Shown one piece after another: positions 31,180 through 40,277 of a stretch of 64,000 bases of DNA. The DNA is taken from positions 1-64,000 of IMG/VR virus record IMGVR_UViG_3300024264_002221; one strand, given 5' to 3'. Made by a program: the position numbers and the translations under genes. Below the pieces are notes generated by a model that saw nothing but the letters and a program-made list of their open reading frames with translations, searched no databases and was not told the origin of the DNA. The first letter of the stretch is position 1, and the number at the start of each line of letters is the position of its first letter. The stretch is from a virus.

Positions 31180-32562
31180 ATGAGTATGAGTAAGAAAAAG
31201 ATTTTACTTTTATCTGATGACATGAGAATGACATCAGGTGTGGCGACCATGTCAAAAGAAATGGTCATAGGTAGTGTGGATAAATTTGATTGGGTTCAGT
31301 TGGGTGCCGCTATAAAACACCCTGAGTTTGGTAAAATTGTTGATCTTAATTCCGATGTACGAAATAAAACAGGAGTAAAAGACGCAAGTGTAAAAATATA
31401 TCCCTCAAACGGCTATGGTAATATTGAGAGGTTACGGGAATTAATTTCAATTGAGAAACCTGACGCAATTTTACATTTTACTGATCCACACTATTGGCAA
31501 TGGTTATACGACAGTGAGCACGAAATAAGACAACAGATCCCCATTTTCTTTTACCATATATGGGATGACTTACCAGATCCTTATTATAATAGGGATTACT
31601 ACGAATCTTGTGATTGGTTAGGTTGTATTTCAAAACAAACCTATGGTATAGTTAATAGGGTTGGTATGTCAAATAGGGAGGTCACTCATAAACCATTGAA
31701 GAAGTGGCAAGTCAGTTATGTACCTCACGGTATAAATCCTGAAACTTTTAAACCTGTAGAGGTTGATGATGAAATGAGGAAATTTATACACGGCGACAAA
31801 GACTATGATTTTATATTGTTCTTTAATAATAGAAATATTAAACGTAAACAACCGTCCGATGTAATATACTCATACAAAACATTTTGTGACACACTTACTG
31901 AAGAAGAATCAAGTAAATGTTTACTCCTAATGCATACGAGGTCTATAGATAAAAACGGAACTGACTTAGTTGCGGTCGTTAATGAGTTGTGTCCTAAGTA
32001 TGATGTAAAATTTACTAACGACAAGTTTGATCAGGACAAGTTAAATAGAATTTATAATACAGTTGATTGTACTATTAACATTGCAAACAATGAAGGTTTT
32101 GGTTTGACCACTGCTGAATCTGTAATGTGTGGTACTCCAATAATAGTAAATGTCACTGGTGGATTACAGGACCAGTGTGGATTTGAATTGGATGGTAAGT
32201 TAATAACGGCCGATGACTACATAGAGATAGGTACACTCCATGACCCTAAGAAGTGGGAAGGTAAAGTTACTCATGGTGAGTGGGTAAGTCCTGTATGGCC
32301 AGCATCAACAACACTAAATGGGTCAGTTAATACCCCTTATATTTTTGATGACCGTATTAATCACTATGATGTTGTTTCTTCTATAAGAGAAATGTACAAT
32401 TTAGGTAGAGATGAAAGAAAGAGACGAGGACTCGTAGGAAGAAAATATATGGTAAAAAACTTCTCAACCAAGACTATGTGTAATTCATTAGTTAAAGGTA
32501 TTGAGAAATCATTATCCAAATTCACCCCTAAGAACAAATTTGAATTATTTAAAATAACATAA
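31180..32562 (+). CDS. GT4-family glycosyltransferase, 460 aa
   Basis: Two-domain GT-B enzyme. The C-terminal domain has NNEGFGLTTAESVMCGTPIIV (residues 303-323), the E-x7-E nucleotide-sugar binding motif of GT4, preceded by DVIYSYKTF and later GRKYMVKNFS. The N-terminal domain starts KKILLLSDDM and contains DAILHFTDPHYW. It transfers a sugar from a nucleotide donor; the acceptor is unknown. It leads a plus-strand run of seven genes with tiny gaps, all pointing to glycan or surface modification. Confidence 0.88.
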   Translation: MSMSKKKILLLSDDMRMTSGVATMSKEMVIGSVDKFDWVQLGAAIKHPEFGKIVDLNSDVRNKTGVKDASVKIYPSNGYGNIERLRELISIEKPDAILHFTDPHYWQWLYDSEHEIRQQIPIFFYHIWDDLPDPYYNRDYYESCDWLGCISKQTYGIVNRVGMSNREVTHKPLKKWQVSYVPHGINPETFKPVEVDDEMRKFIHGDKDYDFILFFNNRNIKRKQPSDVIYSYKTFCDTLTEEESSKCLLLMHTRSIDKNGTDLVAVVNELCPKYDVKFTNDKFDQDKLNRIYNTVDCTINIANNEGFGLTTAESVMCGTPIIVNVTGGLQDQCGFELDGKLITADDYIEIGTLHDPKKWEGKVTHGEWVSPVWPASTTLNGSVNTPYIFDDRINHYDVVSSIREMYNLGRDERKRRGLVGRKYMVKNFSTKTMCNSLVKGIEKSLSKFTPKNKFELFKIT

Positions 32563-32576
32563 TTAAAAACTATAAT

Positions 32577-32789
32577 ATGAATGAAAAATTAATAGAAATG
32601 TTAAGGACGGGTGCGTTGGCGGAGAAATCAAAGGCACTCTTAACTTTAGATCTTTTAGGAACTAAAGGGTCGGGTATCGGAGACCACTCAACAGGTGACT
32701 TCTATAAAAACGCAGAAGAGGCATTATCAATGCTGGTAGATGCTGACGATAAATTATCAACATTGGATAAGTATTTTCCAATAGATTAG
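32577..32789 (+). CDS. Hypothetical small protein, 70 aa
   Basis: Starts MNEKLIEMLRTGALAEKS and includes ALLTLDLLGTKGSGIGDHST, a helix with a Gly-rich turn. It sits inside the glycosyltransferase operon. I do not know the family, although small proteins of this shape recur between phage glycosyltransferase genes. Confidence 0.6.
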   Translation: MNEKLIEMLRTGALAEKSKALLTLDLLGTKGSGIGDHSTGDFYKNAEEALSMLVDADDKLSTLDKYFPID

Positions 32790-32805
32790 GTTTATTTAAA
32801 ATTAT

Positions 32806-34071
32806 ATGATTAAACAGAAACTATTATTTAGAGGACCAATTAAGACCTTAAGTGGTTATGGTTCTCACTCAAGAGATTTGTTAAAGTCCTTATATGATAT
32901 GGACTCATTTGACATATACATTGACAGTTGTAATTGGGGTAAGACCCCCATGACTGCTTTAGAACCCGAGGTAAATTTATTTCACACTTGGATAGAGGAA
33001 AACATTGTAAGTAGTTTAGATTTCATACCTGACGTGTATATCCAAGTGACCGTACCTAATGAATTTCAACGGAAAGGTAAGTATAATATTGGTGTCACAG
33101 CGGGGATAGAAACCACCGCAGCACCTAAGGAATGGATAGATGGGATAAATAGAATGGATAAGGTTATAACCACATCCACCTTCTCAAGAGATGTTTTACT
33201 ACAAACCGTCTATAACGAAACAGATAAAGTAACGGGTAAGTTAATCTCTCAACATAAAATAAATGTAGATTTAGAAGTTCTTCATGAAGGTGTGGATACT
33301 TCAATATACTATGAGAAAGAATCAGACTTAGAGTTAGACTTAGAAGATGATTTTAATTACTTATTTGTTGGTCATTGGTTAAAGGGTGACATCGGACAAG
33401 ACAGGAAAGACGTAGGTATGTTAATTAAGTGTTTCTGTGATTCGTTTAACGGTGTTGATGATTCTCCTGGATTAATTTTAAAGACATCCAGTGCTAACTT
33501 CTCAATTAAACAAAGGGAAGTGATGAGAAAGAAGATACAGAGGATTACATCGTCTTATAGTAACCCACCTAACATTTATTTGTTATTTGGGCAACTTACC
33601 GATGATGAGATGAATGACCTATATAATCACCCTAAAGTAAAGTCAATGGTAACTCTAACAAAGGGTGAAGGATTTGGAAGACCCCTGTTAGAATTTTCTA
33701 TGACGGGTAAACCGATAATTGCATCTAATTGGTCGGGTCACAAAGATTTCCTACCAATGGATAAGGCAATAATGTTAGGTGGTAAATTAACCAACGTACA
33801 TGAGAGTGCCTCAGATGATTTCATACTTAAAGAATCTAAATGGTTTACATGTAATTACGGTGAAGTTGTTGAGGTGTTTAAAATTGTGAAAGACAAGTAT
33901 GAAGAGTTCTTAGAAAAGTCTAAGCTTCTTAAAGAAGATAATGAAAGTAACTTCTCTTTAGAATCAACGACAGTCAAGTTTAAAGATATTTTAAAATCAG
34001 TAATAATAAACGCGGTTAAACCAAAGAAAACTAAATTGGTTTTACCTGAGTTAAAAAAAATAGAAGAATAG
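32806..34071 (+). CDS. GT4-family glycosyltransferase, 421 aa
   Basis: KGEGFGRPLLEFSMTGKPII (residues 286-305) gives the E-x7-E type GT4 signature. The N-terminal half starts RGPIKTLSGYGSHSRDLL, a GT-B opening (Gly-rich loop). Residues about 180-200 contain NYLFVGHWLKGDIG. It differs enough from 31180-32562 to use another sugar or acceptor. The C-terminal 40 residues are a helical tail that may dock to a partner. It is in the same operon. Confidence 0.87.
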   Translation: MIKQKLLFRGPIKTLSGYGSHSRDLLKSLYDMDSFDIYIDSCNWGKTPMTALEPEVNLFHTWIEENIVSSLDFIPDVYIQVTVPNEFQRKGKYNIGVTAGIETTAAPKEWIDGINRMDKVITTSTFSRDVLLQTVYNETDKVTGKLISQHKINVDLEVLHEGVDTSIYYEKESDLELDLEDDFNYLFVGHWLKGDIGQDRKDVGMLIKCFCDSFNGVDDSPGLILKTSSANFSIKQREVMRKKIQRITSSYSNPPNIYLLFGQLTDDEMNDLYNHPKVKSMVTLTKGEGFGRPLLEFSMTGKPIIASNWSGHKDFLPMDKAIMLGGKLTNVHESASDDFILKESKWFTCNYGEVVEVFKIVKDKYEEFLEKSKLLKEDNESNFSLESTTVKFKDILKSVIINAVKPKKTKLVLPELKKIEE

Positions 34072-34072
34072 T

Positions 34073-34921
34073 ATGAAAATATTAGTAACAGGTGGGAATG
34101 GATTTATTGGTTCTAACCTAATTGGTAGATTATTGAGTGAGGGACATGAAGTATCTTCAATTGATGATTTATCCACGGGATTAAAGGAATACGAAATAGA
34201 TGGGTGTGATTACCATTACAATGACATTGAACAAATCAATTCGATAGGTGGTAATTTTGACATATGTTATCATTTAGCTGCGTTGTCAAGAATACAACCC
34301 TCGTTTGATGATCCTACTGAAACATTTAGAGTTAATGCTGGTGGTTGTCAGTATGTTGCTGATTGGGCTAAGGAAAACAATATTAAAGTGGTTTATGCGG
34401 GTTCCTCCTCAAGATGGTGCAACCCTCAAACATCTCCGTATGCAACTTATAAGAGAACAGGTGAAGATATATTCAAAATGTACAGAACCGCTTATGGTTG
34501 TGACTTCGAAATCTGTAGATTTTATAACGTGTATGGCCCTAACGAATTGGTGGATGGTACATGGGCTGCAGTGATAGGTATATGGAGACACCAAGTATCA
34601 AAAGGGGAACCTATTACGATAGTTGGTGATGGGGAACAAAGAAGAGATTTCACTCATGTCATTGACATTGTTGACGCACTTTATAAAGTGGGTACAGGGA
34701 ATGAAAAACATGAGGATGCATGGGAATTGGGGACAGGTATGAACTACTCGATAAATCAGGTTTACAATATGTTTACTGAAAGGTTTGGTGATCATCCAAA
34801 AATTAACATACCTGATCAACCAGGTAACTATAGATCCACTAAAAGAGAGAATGACGATACTTTAAATAAATTAGGTTGGTCACCTAAAGATAGATTGGAA
34901 GACTATATAAAAACCCTATAA
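34073..34921 (+). CDS. NAD-dependent nucleotide-sugar epimerase/dehydratase (SDR), 282 aa
   Basis: Rossmann motif TGGNGFIG (residues 6-13) and YATYK (Tyr123, Lys127) give the extended SDR active site. GSSSRW (about 112-117) holds the catalytic Ser. RRDFTHVIDIVDAL matches the family substrate domain. It is likely to epimerise or dehydrate UDP-, GDP- or dTDP-sugars for the neighbouring glycosyltransferases. Start is one base after the previous stop. The exact sugar cannot be named. Confidence 0.88.
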   Translation: MKILVTGGNGFIGSNLIGRLLSEGHEVSSIDDLSTGLKEYEIDGCDYHYNDIEQINSIGGNFDICYHLAALSRIQPSFDDPTETFRVNAGGCQYVADWAKENNIKVVYAGSSSRWCNPQTSPYATYKRTGEDIFKMYRTAYGCDFEICRFYNVYGPNELVDGTWAAVIGIWRHQVSKGEPITIVGDGEQRRDFTHVIDIVDALYKVGTGNEKHEDAWELGTGMNYSINQVYNMFTERFGDHPKINIPDQPGNYRSTKRENDDTLNKLGWSPKDRLEDYIKTL

Positions 34922-35551
34922 ATGAAAATTACTTACGCAATTACTGTCTGTAATGAATTTGAGGAAATAAAACGTTTAGTCGGATTTCTACTTAGGAATA
35001 AAAGACCAAGTGACAACATAGTGGTTTTATATGACCAAAAAAATGGTTCTGATGAAATCGCCGAGTGGTTGGTTAAACACAATAAATTACCCAACTTCCA
35101 AATGTGGAGGGGTTATTTTGATGGTCATTTTGGTGAGTGGAAGAATAAATTATTAGACTATTGTGAGGGTGATTACATTTTTCAAATTGATGCGGACGAA
35201 ATACCTCATTTAAATTTAATTAATTACCTACCAACAATAATTGATGCGAACCCTAAGAACGAAGTATTTTTAGTTTCAAGAGTGAATACTGTCGAAGGTT
35301 TAACTGACGAACACATTAAGAAATGGAAATGGAATGTCAACTCAAAAGGGTGGGTTAATTTTCCTGACTCTCAAGCAAGAATATGGAAAAGAGAGAGTAG
35401 AATAAGATGGTACGGTAAAGTACATGAGAGGTTAGTAAATTATAATACGTACACTAACTTACCTGAAGATGAATCATTTTCTTTAATACATCATAAGAAT
35501 ATTGATCGACAAGAGAAACAAAATAACTATTATGATGAACTACAAAGGTGA
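34922..35551 (+). CDS. GT2-type glycosyltransferase, 209 aa
   Basis: GT-A fold: ITYAITVCNEFEEIKRLV at the start, YDQKNGSDEI (donor-binding strand) and IDADEIP (Asp90-Ala-Asp92), the DxD metal/donor site. The core length is short for GT2, so it may act on a small acceptor or in a complex. Its end overlaps the next gene by 20 bases. Confidence 0.8.
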   Translation: MKITYAITVCNEFEEIKRLVGFLLRNKRPSDNIVVLYDQKNGSDEIAEWLVKHNKLPNFQMWRGYFDGHFGEWKNKLLDYCEGDYIFQIDADEIPHLNLINYLPTIIDANPKNEVFLVSRVNTVEGLTDEHIKKWKWNVNSKGWVNFPDSQARIWKRESRIRWYGKVHERLVNYNTYTNLPEDESFSLIHHKNIDRQEKQNNYYDELQR

Positions 35552-36134
35552 TTTAATTGTAAGTAGATATAGAGAAGACATAACTTGGTTATCGGAGTTT
35601 TCTGATTATAGAATTTTCTTATATAATAAAGGGGAACCTATCGAAGGTTCAATTAATTTACCTAACGTTGGTCGAGAAGGTAACACGTATCTAACCCACA
35701 TAATAAAAAATTATGATAATTTAGGTGAGTGGGTATTCTTTACTCAAGGGCACCCATTTGATCACGTTAGAAATTACAAAGAGATCTTAAAAGAATTTCC
35801 AAATACCACCAAATCAATAGTTTTTGAAAAACCTAATCAATTACTATTTTTTAGTGATGGTCCCTTTAAAAGAGTTTTACATTCGAGACCAGACGGGACT
35901 CCCCATCACGGAGGTATGGATATAAATGGTGTTTGGGTAGAACTATTTGAAGATCCACCTCTTGAACTATATCCATTTACCGCCGGTGCAATATTTGCGG
36001 TTAGTAGAGAGACTATTAGAATGAGAAGTGTGGAGTTTTATAAAAGGGCTAATGAATTATGTGTCAATAAAGTATTAGGTCCGTGGATCTTCGAACGACT
36101 ATTCATTTCAATATTCGATAACACCAATAAATAA
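35532..36134 (+). CDS. DUF3431-like protein, 200 aa
   Basis: I placed the start at 35532 (MMNYKGDLIVSRYRED). The sequence VSRYREDITWLSEF ... FLYNKGEP ... LPNVGREGNTYLTHIIKNYDNL ... FTQGHPF is a close fit to the DUF3431 pattern, a family often found next to glycosyltransferases and probably related to sugar processing. The last third contains PFTAGAIFAVSRETI. The activity is not established. Confidence 0.8.
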   Translation: MMNYKGDLIVSRYREDITWLSEFSDYRIFLYNKGEPIEGSINLPNVGREGNTYLTHIIKNYDNLGEWVFFTQGHPFDHVRNYKEILKEFPNTTKSIVFEKPNQLLFFSDGPFKRVLHSRPDGTPHHGGMDINGVWVELFEDPPLELYPFTAGAIFAVSRETIRMRSVEFYKRANELCVNKVLGPWIFERLFISIFDNTNK

Positions 36135-37234
36135 TGGATATCTCTTTAGTACTTGCTGTTTTTAATAACTTAGACTATACCAAGAATACATATCAAAGGG
36201 TAAGAGATATATACCCTGACGCTCCTATGGTTATTAGTAGTGGTGGATCTACAGATGGTACGTTAGATTGGTTACAGTCTTTGGATGACGATAACCTTTC
36301 CTATATACATGATGACGATCAATTAACTTTCTCAGACAATTATAATTCGGCCATCAAGTTAGTTGATACCGATAAGTTGGTTTTGATTCATAATGATATG
36401 GTGATCGGTAAGAATTTTTTAGAGAATCTATCGGAACTGATTGATGAAAAGTCTCTTATCACGTATACCACTATTGAACCCCCAATTTTTAAAGGACATA
36501 AAAGACCTGGTAAAGTTATATTAGAATTGGGTAGAGGATTCAACGATTTTAATTATCACTTATTTGACCAATACGTTGACAAAGTTAAGGAAAGAAAGGA
36601 CTTAGTTAATGGGGGTACATTTTTTATGTCGGGTTATAAGAAAACGTTTATTGATGTTGGTTTATTTGATGGTTTTACTTTTGATCCTTTTTTCTGTGAA
36701 GATGATGATTTCATTATTAGATCCAAATTAAAAGGTTACTCACTTAAAACAACAGAGTGTGCTGTAGTATATCATTTTGTTTCTAAAACAAGTAGAGTGT
36801 TGCGGTCCGAAGAAAGTAAATTAAGTGAACACAGAAACATACGTAACTTTATACGTAAATGGGGTATCACAATACCGACATTCAACGAACTGTATTATTG
36901 GGAAGATGAAATTTTTAATTATCCGACGTTTAATATGGGTATTGAATTAAGGAGTGACAAACACTTATATAGGTTGGAACCTTATTTTGATAAACTATAT
37001 TTAGGTGGTACTGCACCCACCGAATATATTGCAAATGAACAACCTAACACTAACTATGATTTAAGATCTAAATTTTTATTATGTGATGTTGTGGATGTAA
37101 TGATCATTGAGACCGAAATAATGAACGAGGAAGATCTTCATGTAATAAACAAAATCCGATTATCAATTCCACACTACGATGTAGGAGAATATCAAATCGG
37201 AAATTTGAAAATCATAATTAAAAAGAAAGTTTAA
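36134..37234 (+). CDS. GT2-family glycosyltransferase, 366 aa
   Basis: DISLVLAVFNNLDYTKNTY with SSGGSTDGTLDWL and LIHNDMVIG (a DxD-like site) form the GT-A core. GGTFFMSGYKKTF and FFCEDDDFIIRSKLKGY (Glu-Asp-Asp) match the acceptor-side signature (xED) of rhamnosyl- and GlcNAc-type GT2 enzymes. The C-terminal 100 residues are extra. Its ATG shares a base with the preceding stop (TAATG). It closes the operon, one base short of a convergent gene. Confidence 0.85.
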   Translation: MDISLVLAVFNNLDYTKNTYQRVRDIYPDAPMVISSGGSTDGTLDWLQSLDDDNLSYIHDDDQLTFSDNYNSAIKLVDTDKLVLIHNDMVIGKNFLENLSELIDEKSLITYTTIEPPIFKGHKRPGKVILELGRGFNDFNYHLFDQYVDKVKERKDLVNGGTFFMSGYKKTFIDVGLFDGFTFDPFFCEDDDFIIRSKLKGYSLKTTECAVVYHFVSKTSRVLRSEESKLSEHRNIRNFIRKWGITIPTFNELYYWEDEIFNYPTFNMGIELRSDKHLYRLEPYFDKLYLGGTAPTEYIANEQPNTNYDLRSKFLLCDVVDVMIIETEIMNEEDLHVINKIRLSIPHYDVGEYQIGNLKIIIKKKV

Positions 37235-37235
37235 A

Positions 37236-37679
37236 CTACCCCACTAAATTAAATAAGATATTGTATTGGTCTTTTGTTTTACCCGCATCTTTAAGGTCGT
37301 CCTTAGTGATTACTGGGTGATCCAATTCTATCTCTTTAGTAAGTAACTTATTATATTCATTTAAGAATTCTACATACTTAGGATTTTTAACCGTTTCAGT
37401 TTTCTTCCCTTTCTTTTTTTCGATTGTTGGTGTTATTTGTACACCACCTTCTTCTGTTTTCTCACCAAACTTTTCAATTAGTTCGTTTCTTAGTTCATCA
37501 ACTTTACCTCTTTCATCTTTTAATTTCTCAGAGAGTTCTCTAAGTTCATACTTCAATAAGATTGATAGTGGTTGTGCTGCAAAACCTTCATAGATTACTT
37601 CACCGTTTTGAGGATTAGTATACCCATTTATTTCTGCGTCCAATTGTAGGATTTGATCGATTGTTAACTTTGTTGACAT
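37236..37679 (-). CDS. Helical coiled-coil phage protein, 147 aa
   Basis: Mostly charged helix (ILLKYELRELSEKLKDERGKV, NELIEKFGEK ... EFLNEYNKLLTKEIELDHPVI), a layout like DUF1617-type phage proteins with two helices and a beta turn at the end. The function is unknown; such proteins are often found near tail or scaffold genes. Near-consensus TTG-N20-TATATTTC lies upstream at about 37700. Confidence 0.6.
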   Translation of the reverse strand: MSTKLTIDQILQLDAEINGYTNPQNGEVIYEGFAAQPLSILLKYELRELSEKLKDERGKVDELRNELIEKFGEKTEEGGVQITPTIEKKKGKKTETVKNPKYVEFLNEYNKLLTKEIELDHPVITKDDLKDAGKTKDQYNILFNLVG

Positions 37680-37703
37680 AATGTTATTTTTTAGAAATAT
37701 AGT

Positions 37704-38717
37704 TTATTTAATTGTAAAAGTCAAGTCTAAAGAACTATAGACAATCATAATTATTACCCAAACCGAAATGGATAATAAATATTTTTTAATTGGAGTACCA
37801 AAATACTGTTGTCCAATATATATACATTTATGTGTTGGAGATAAAAGGTAACCTGAATAGCACATGGTAAATAAGAATAGAAAATATTGTATTCCCATAA
37901 TGGAGGTCACTAATGAAACTATCCCTGCGTACTTCCCTGATGACCCTAATAGAAAAGAACCTATAAAACATAACGTACCAACTAAGAGTATATTATGGTC
38001 GGATGTAACCCCACCTAAATTAGTCTTTATTTCATTACCATATAATGAAATAAGATTAGAAACAATAATCACAATACCCACACTTAAAACTAATCTCCAT
38101 CTAACGTGTTTTAATAATTTACCCCACGAGTTGGAGTAACTTACTAAGTAAAGGGTGAATCCACAAAATAAAGGTAAATAACGATCCGTTAGACCCGCCA
38201 ATACTAATGTTAGTATGAAGGGTAGGAATATTGAATATATGTTCTTATAATTGACCTGATGATGTTTTGGTATTTCAATGTTTCCGTCTTGGAATTTGTA
38301 AATGTATACACCTATTACAAGTATAGATATTATAAGTAATGGATACACCATACCCATTAATTCACCATACGTAACACCTAAAATGGCCATAGGTATTATG
38401 ACTGTTTTTTCTAATGGTGACCATATGTAATAATGGTGTGTTGATAGGTAGTCAATTATTCCGTAATTTTCTCTCCCTTGTTTATCTTTGGGTGCAACGG
38501 TGTCGAGTATACCCGCTGAAACCGCAACCCTACCAGGTATGGGTAATATCCCACCAAATAAAGATATTAAAAATAAGACGACCTTCTTGGATTTAACTGT
38601 TTTTAGTATTAAACTAAACACATCTAATAGGTAACCCTTTTCTTTTAAGATTCCCGTTATTACCATTATAAATGAGAGGTAAATTAGGAAGTGTTGGTTA
38701 TTCGTTAAAACCTCCAT
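37704..38717 (-). CDS. Polytopic permease (DUF401-like), 337 aa
   Basis: About 9-10 hydrophobic spans, with GGILPIPGRVAVSAGI and STHHYYIWSPLEKTVIIPMAI as the conserved loops, resemble the DUF401 family of anaerobic or thermophilic prokaryotes (related to citrate/GntP-type transporters). LLSPTHKCIYIGQQYFGTP is a second signature. The transport substrate is unknown. Large transporter genes are rare in phages. It overlaps the outer-membrane protein gene upstream by 13 bases, so the two are translated together. Confidence 0.75.
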   Translation of the reverse strand: MEVLTNNQHFLIYLSFIMVITGILKEKGYLLDVFSLILKTVKSKKVVLFLISLFGGILPIPGRVAVSAGILDTVAPKDKQGRENYGIIDYLSTHHYYIWSPLEKTVIIPMAILGVTYGELMGMVYPLLIISILVIGVYIYKFQDGNIEIPKHHQVNYKNIYSIFLPFILTLVLAGLTDRYLPLFCGFTLYLVSYSNSWGKLLKHVRWRLVLSVGIVIIVSNLISLYGNEIKTNLGGVTSDHNILLVGTLCFIGSFLLGSSGKYAGIVSLVTSIMGIQYFLFLFTMCYSGYLLSPTHKCIYIGQQYFGTPIKKYLLSISVWVIIMIVYSSLDLTFTIK

Positions 38718-39562
38718 CCAAATATAAGGGTATTTCTAAATTTTTTAGCGTCTTGATTTAATCCTGGTAGTATCTCAAAGTTAAGGTAGGAGTTTCCATT
38801 AAACCTATATTGTACAGCGGGTCCAACATACCATTCATTTGAACCATCTACATCATTATGTCTAAACATATTTGAAATTCCTATGGTTAGATCGTCATTA
38901 ATTATACTACCGTAAGATGCGGTATATGCGTACTGTCTTTTTTGATCCTCTCTATTAGGTGCCGTATATGCCTCATAAATAAGATTTACACCCCATATAC
39001 CCTTCTTTCCAATCCTATCACCCAAAAGTATTTTAGGTTCAATACCTTGGTACTTTCCATCTAATAATTTATGTTCGAAATATAGTGTTGGGTTACCCCA
39101 TATCTTACCCCACTCCGCCAGTGCGTATCTTATTTCCCATGAGAACCCTCTGAACCCAAACGAGGATTCATAACCACCTGATTTATAGACGGTATGAATA
39201 TATAAATCTAATTCTAATCTTTCGGCTAATCCAAATGCAAACTCATCTCTCATCCTAACCTCTGTAGGATCACCACCTCTTGGTGTTCTCATGTCAAACC
39301 ATTTTTCATACATTACAGTACCTTTAGGTACCATTATGTAAGTTCTTGTTGCTGGAAATTTTCTAACAAGAGTCCACGCGGGTTGTTTATTCTCACCAAC
39401 CAACTCAAATTGGGAATATTTTTTAGCTGTGACCACCACTTCATCAAGTGACTTCACTTCTGTACTGTCTTTTTGACCGTTATTTAGAGATCTCGAAGTG
39501 TATTGTGCGAAGACCTGATTGGTAGATAATGTGATTAATAATAATATTAATATTCTGTTCAT
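38705..39562 (-). CDS. Outer-membrane barrel protein with TonB-box-like leader, 285 aa
   Basis: Signal peptide MNRILILLLITLSTNQVFA, then residues about 38-48 SLDEVVVTAKK, which looks like the TonB box or the plug start of Bacteroidota SusC-type proteins. There is no full plug domain. The rest alternates aromatic/polar strands and ends with FGWRF, a typical last barrel strand. It is too short for a TonB-dependent transporter (usually 600 or more), so it may be a reduced receptor-like protein. It is coupled to the permease. Confidence 0.75.
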   Translation of the reverse strand: MNRILILLLITLSTNQVFAQYTSRSLNNGQKDSTEVKSLDEVVVTAKKYSQFELVGENKQPAWTLVRKFPATRTYIMVPKGTVMYEKWFDMRTPRGGDPTEVRMRDEFAFGLAERLELDLYIHTVYKSGGYESSFGFRGFSWEIRYALAEWGKIWGNPTLYFEHKLLDGKYQGIEPKILLGDRIGKKGIWGVNLIYEAYTAPNREDQKRQYAYTASYGSIINDDLTIGISNMFRHNDVDGSNEWYVGPAVQYRFNGNSYLNFEILPGLNQDAKKFRNTLIFGWRF

Positions 39563-39611
39563 TTTTTAAAGTATTTAACGATAATTTAAATAAATTTTAT
39601 ATGAAAGTCAA

Positions 39612-40277
39612 CTACTTTTCTAAAAGAAATACCCCAATTCCATTCCAAAAGTCTTTCATATCCTCACCCTTAGTAAAGATTTCTTTTTGGTGTGATACAA
39701 ACAATTTTTCCTCGTCTATGATTCTATAAAGTGCTCCACTATCCCAATTCCAATCGTCCATTATCAGTATTGTCTTGTCTGAGAATTGAGGGATTAATTT
39801 TTTAAGTGTAACATACTGATCGTGAAACTTAGTGTCCCCATCATAGAAAACAATATCTAATTTAGGTAGTTGGGAATAATCAAAGGTTGTATAATCTGTT
39901 TTGTATATATCCAACCTATCGGGATCCCCAAACCGATTAACATTATCTATGAAGTTTTCCTGTGGTGTTACATCTAACCCTTGTTTTAAGTACGATGCCA
40001 ATTTTTGACTAACACCCATCGGCATTAAGTTAGGTGATGCGAAGTTATCAATACCTATAGCGTGTAGTTTATCATTATTATAAATGGCGGAACAGAACGT
40101 TGCACCTCTAAAAACACCAACCTCTAAATACGTCCCCTCTATTGAACATATGTTGTTGAGTAACGATCTTACTTTGTTACTTGTAATTCCGTGAATATTC
40201 AATACATCTTGGTTAAGTTTAGATACTTCTCTTTCACCCCACCTAATTGAGTCGTCTATGTGTTTAATTAGATCCAT
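39612..40277 (-). CDS. TylF/MycF-like SAM methyltransferase, 221 aa
   Basis: The motif I strand GTYLEVGVFRGATF (E-x-G-x-x-x-G, residues 52-66) and DIVFYDGDTKFHD (motif IV-like, two Asp binding metal) plus ILIMDDWNWDSG match the macrocin O-methyltransferase (TylF) family, which methylates sugar hydroxyls. It sits in a coupled chain with U32-like and radical SAM genes (overlaps 14 and 8 bases), so the substrate is probably shared. The family suggests a sugar hydroxyl, but this is inference. Confidence 0.8.
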   Translation of the reverse strand: MDLIKHIDDSIRWGEREVSKLNQDVLNIHGITSNKVRSLLNNICSIEGTYLEVGVFRGATFCSAIYNNDKLHAIGIDNFASPNLMPMGVSQKLASYLKQGLDVTPQENFIDNVNRFGDPDRLDIYKTDYTTFDYSQLPKLDIVFYDGDTKFHDQYVTLKKLIPQFSDKTILIMDDWNWDSGALYRIIDEEKLFVSHQKEIFTKGEDMKDFWNGIGVFLLEK

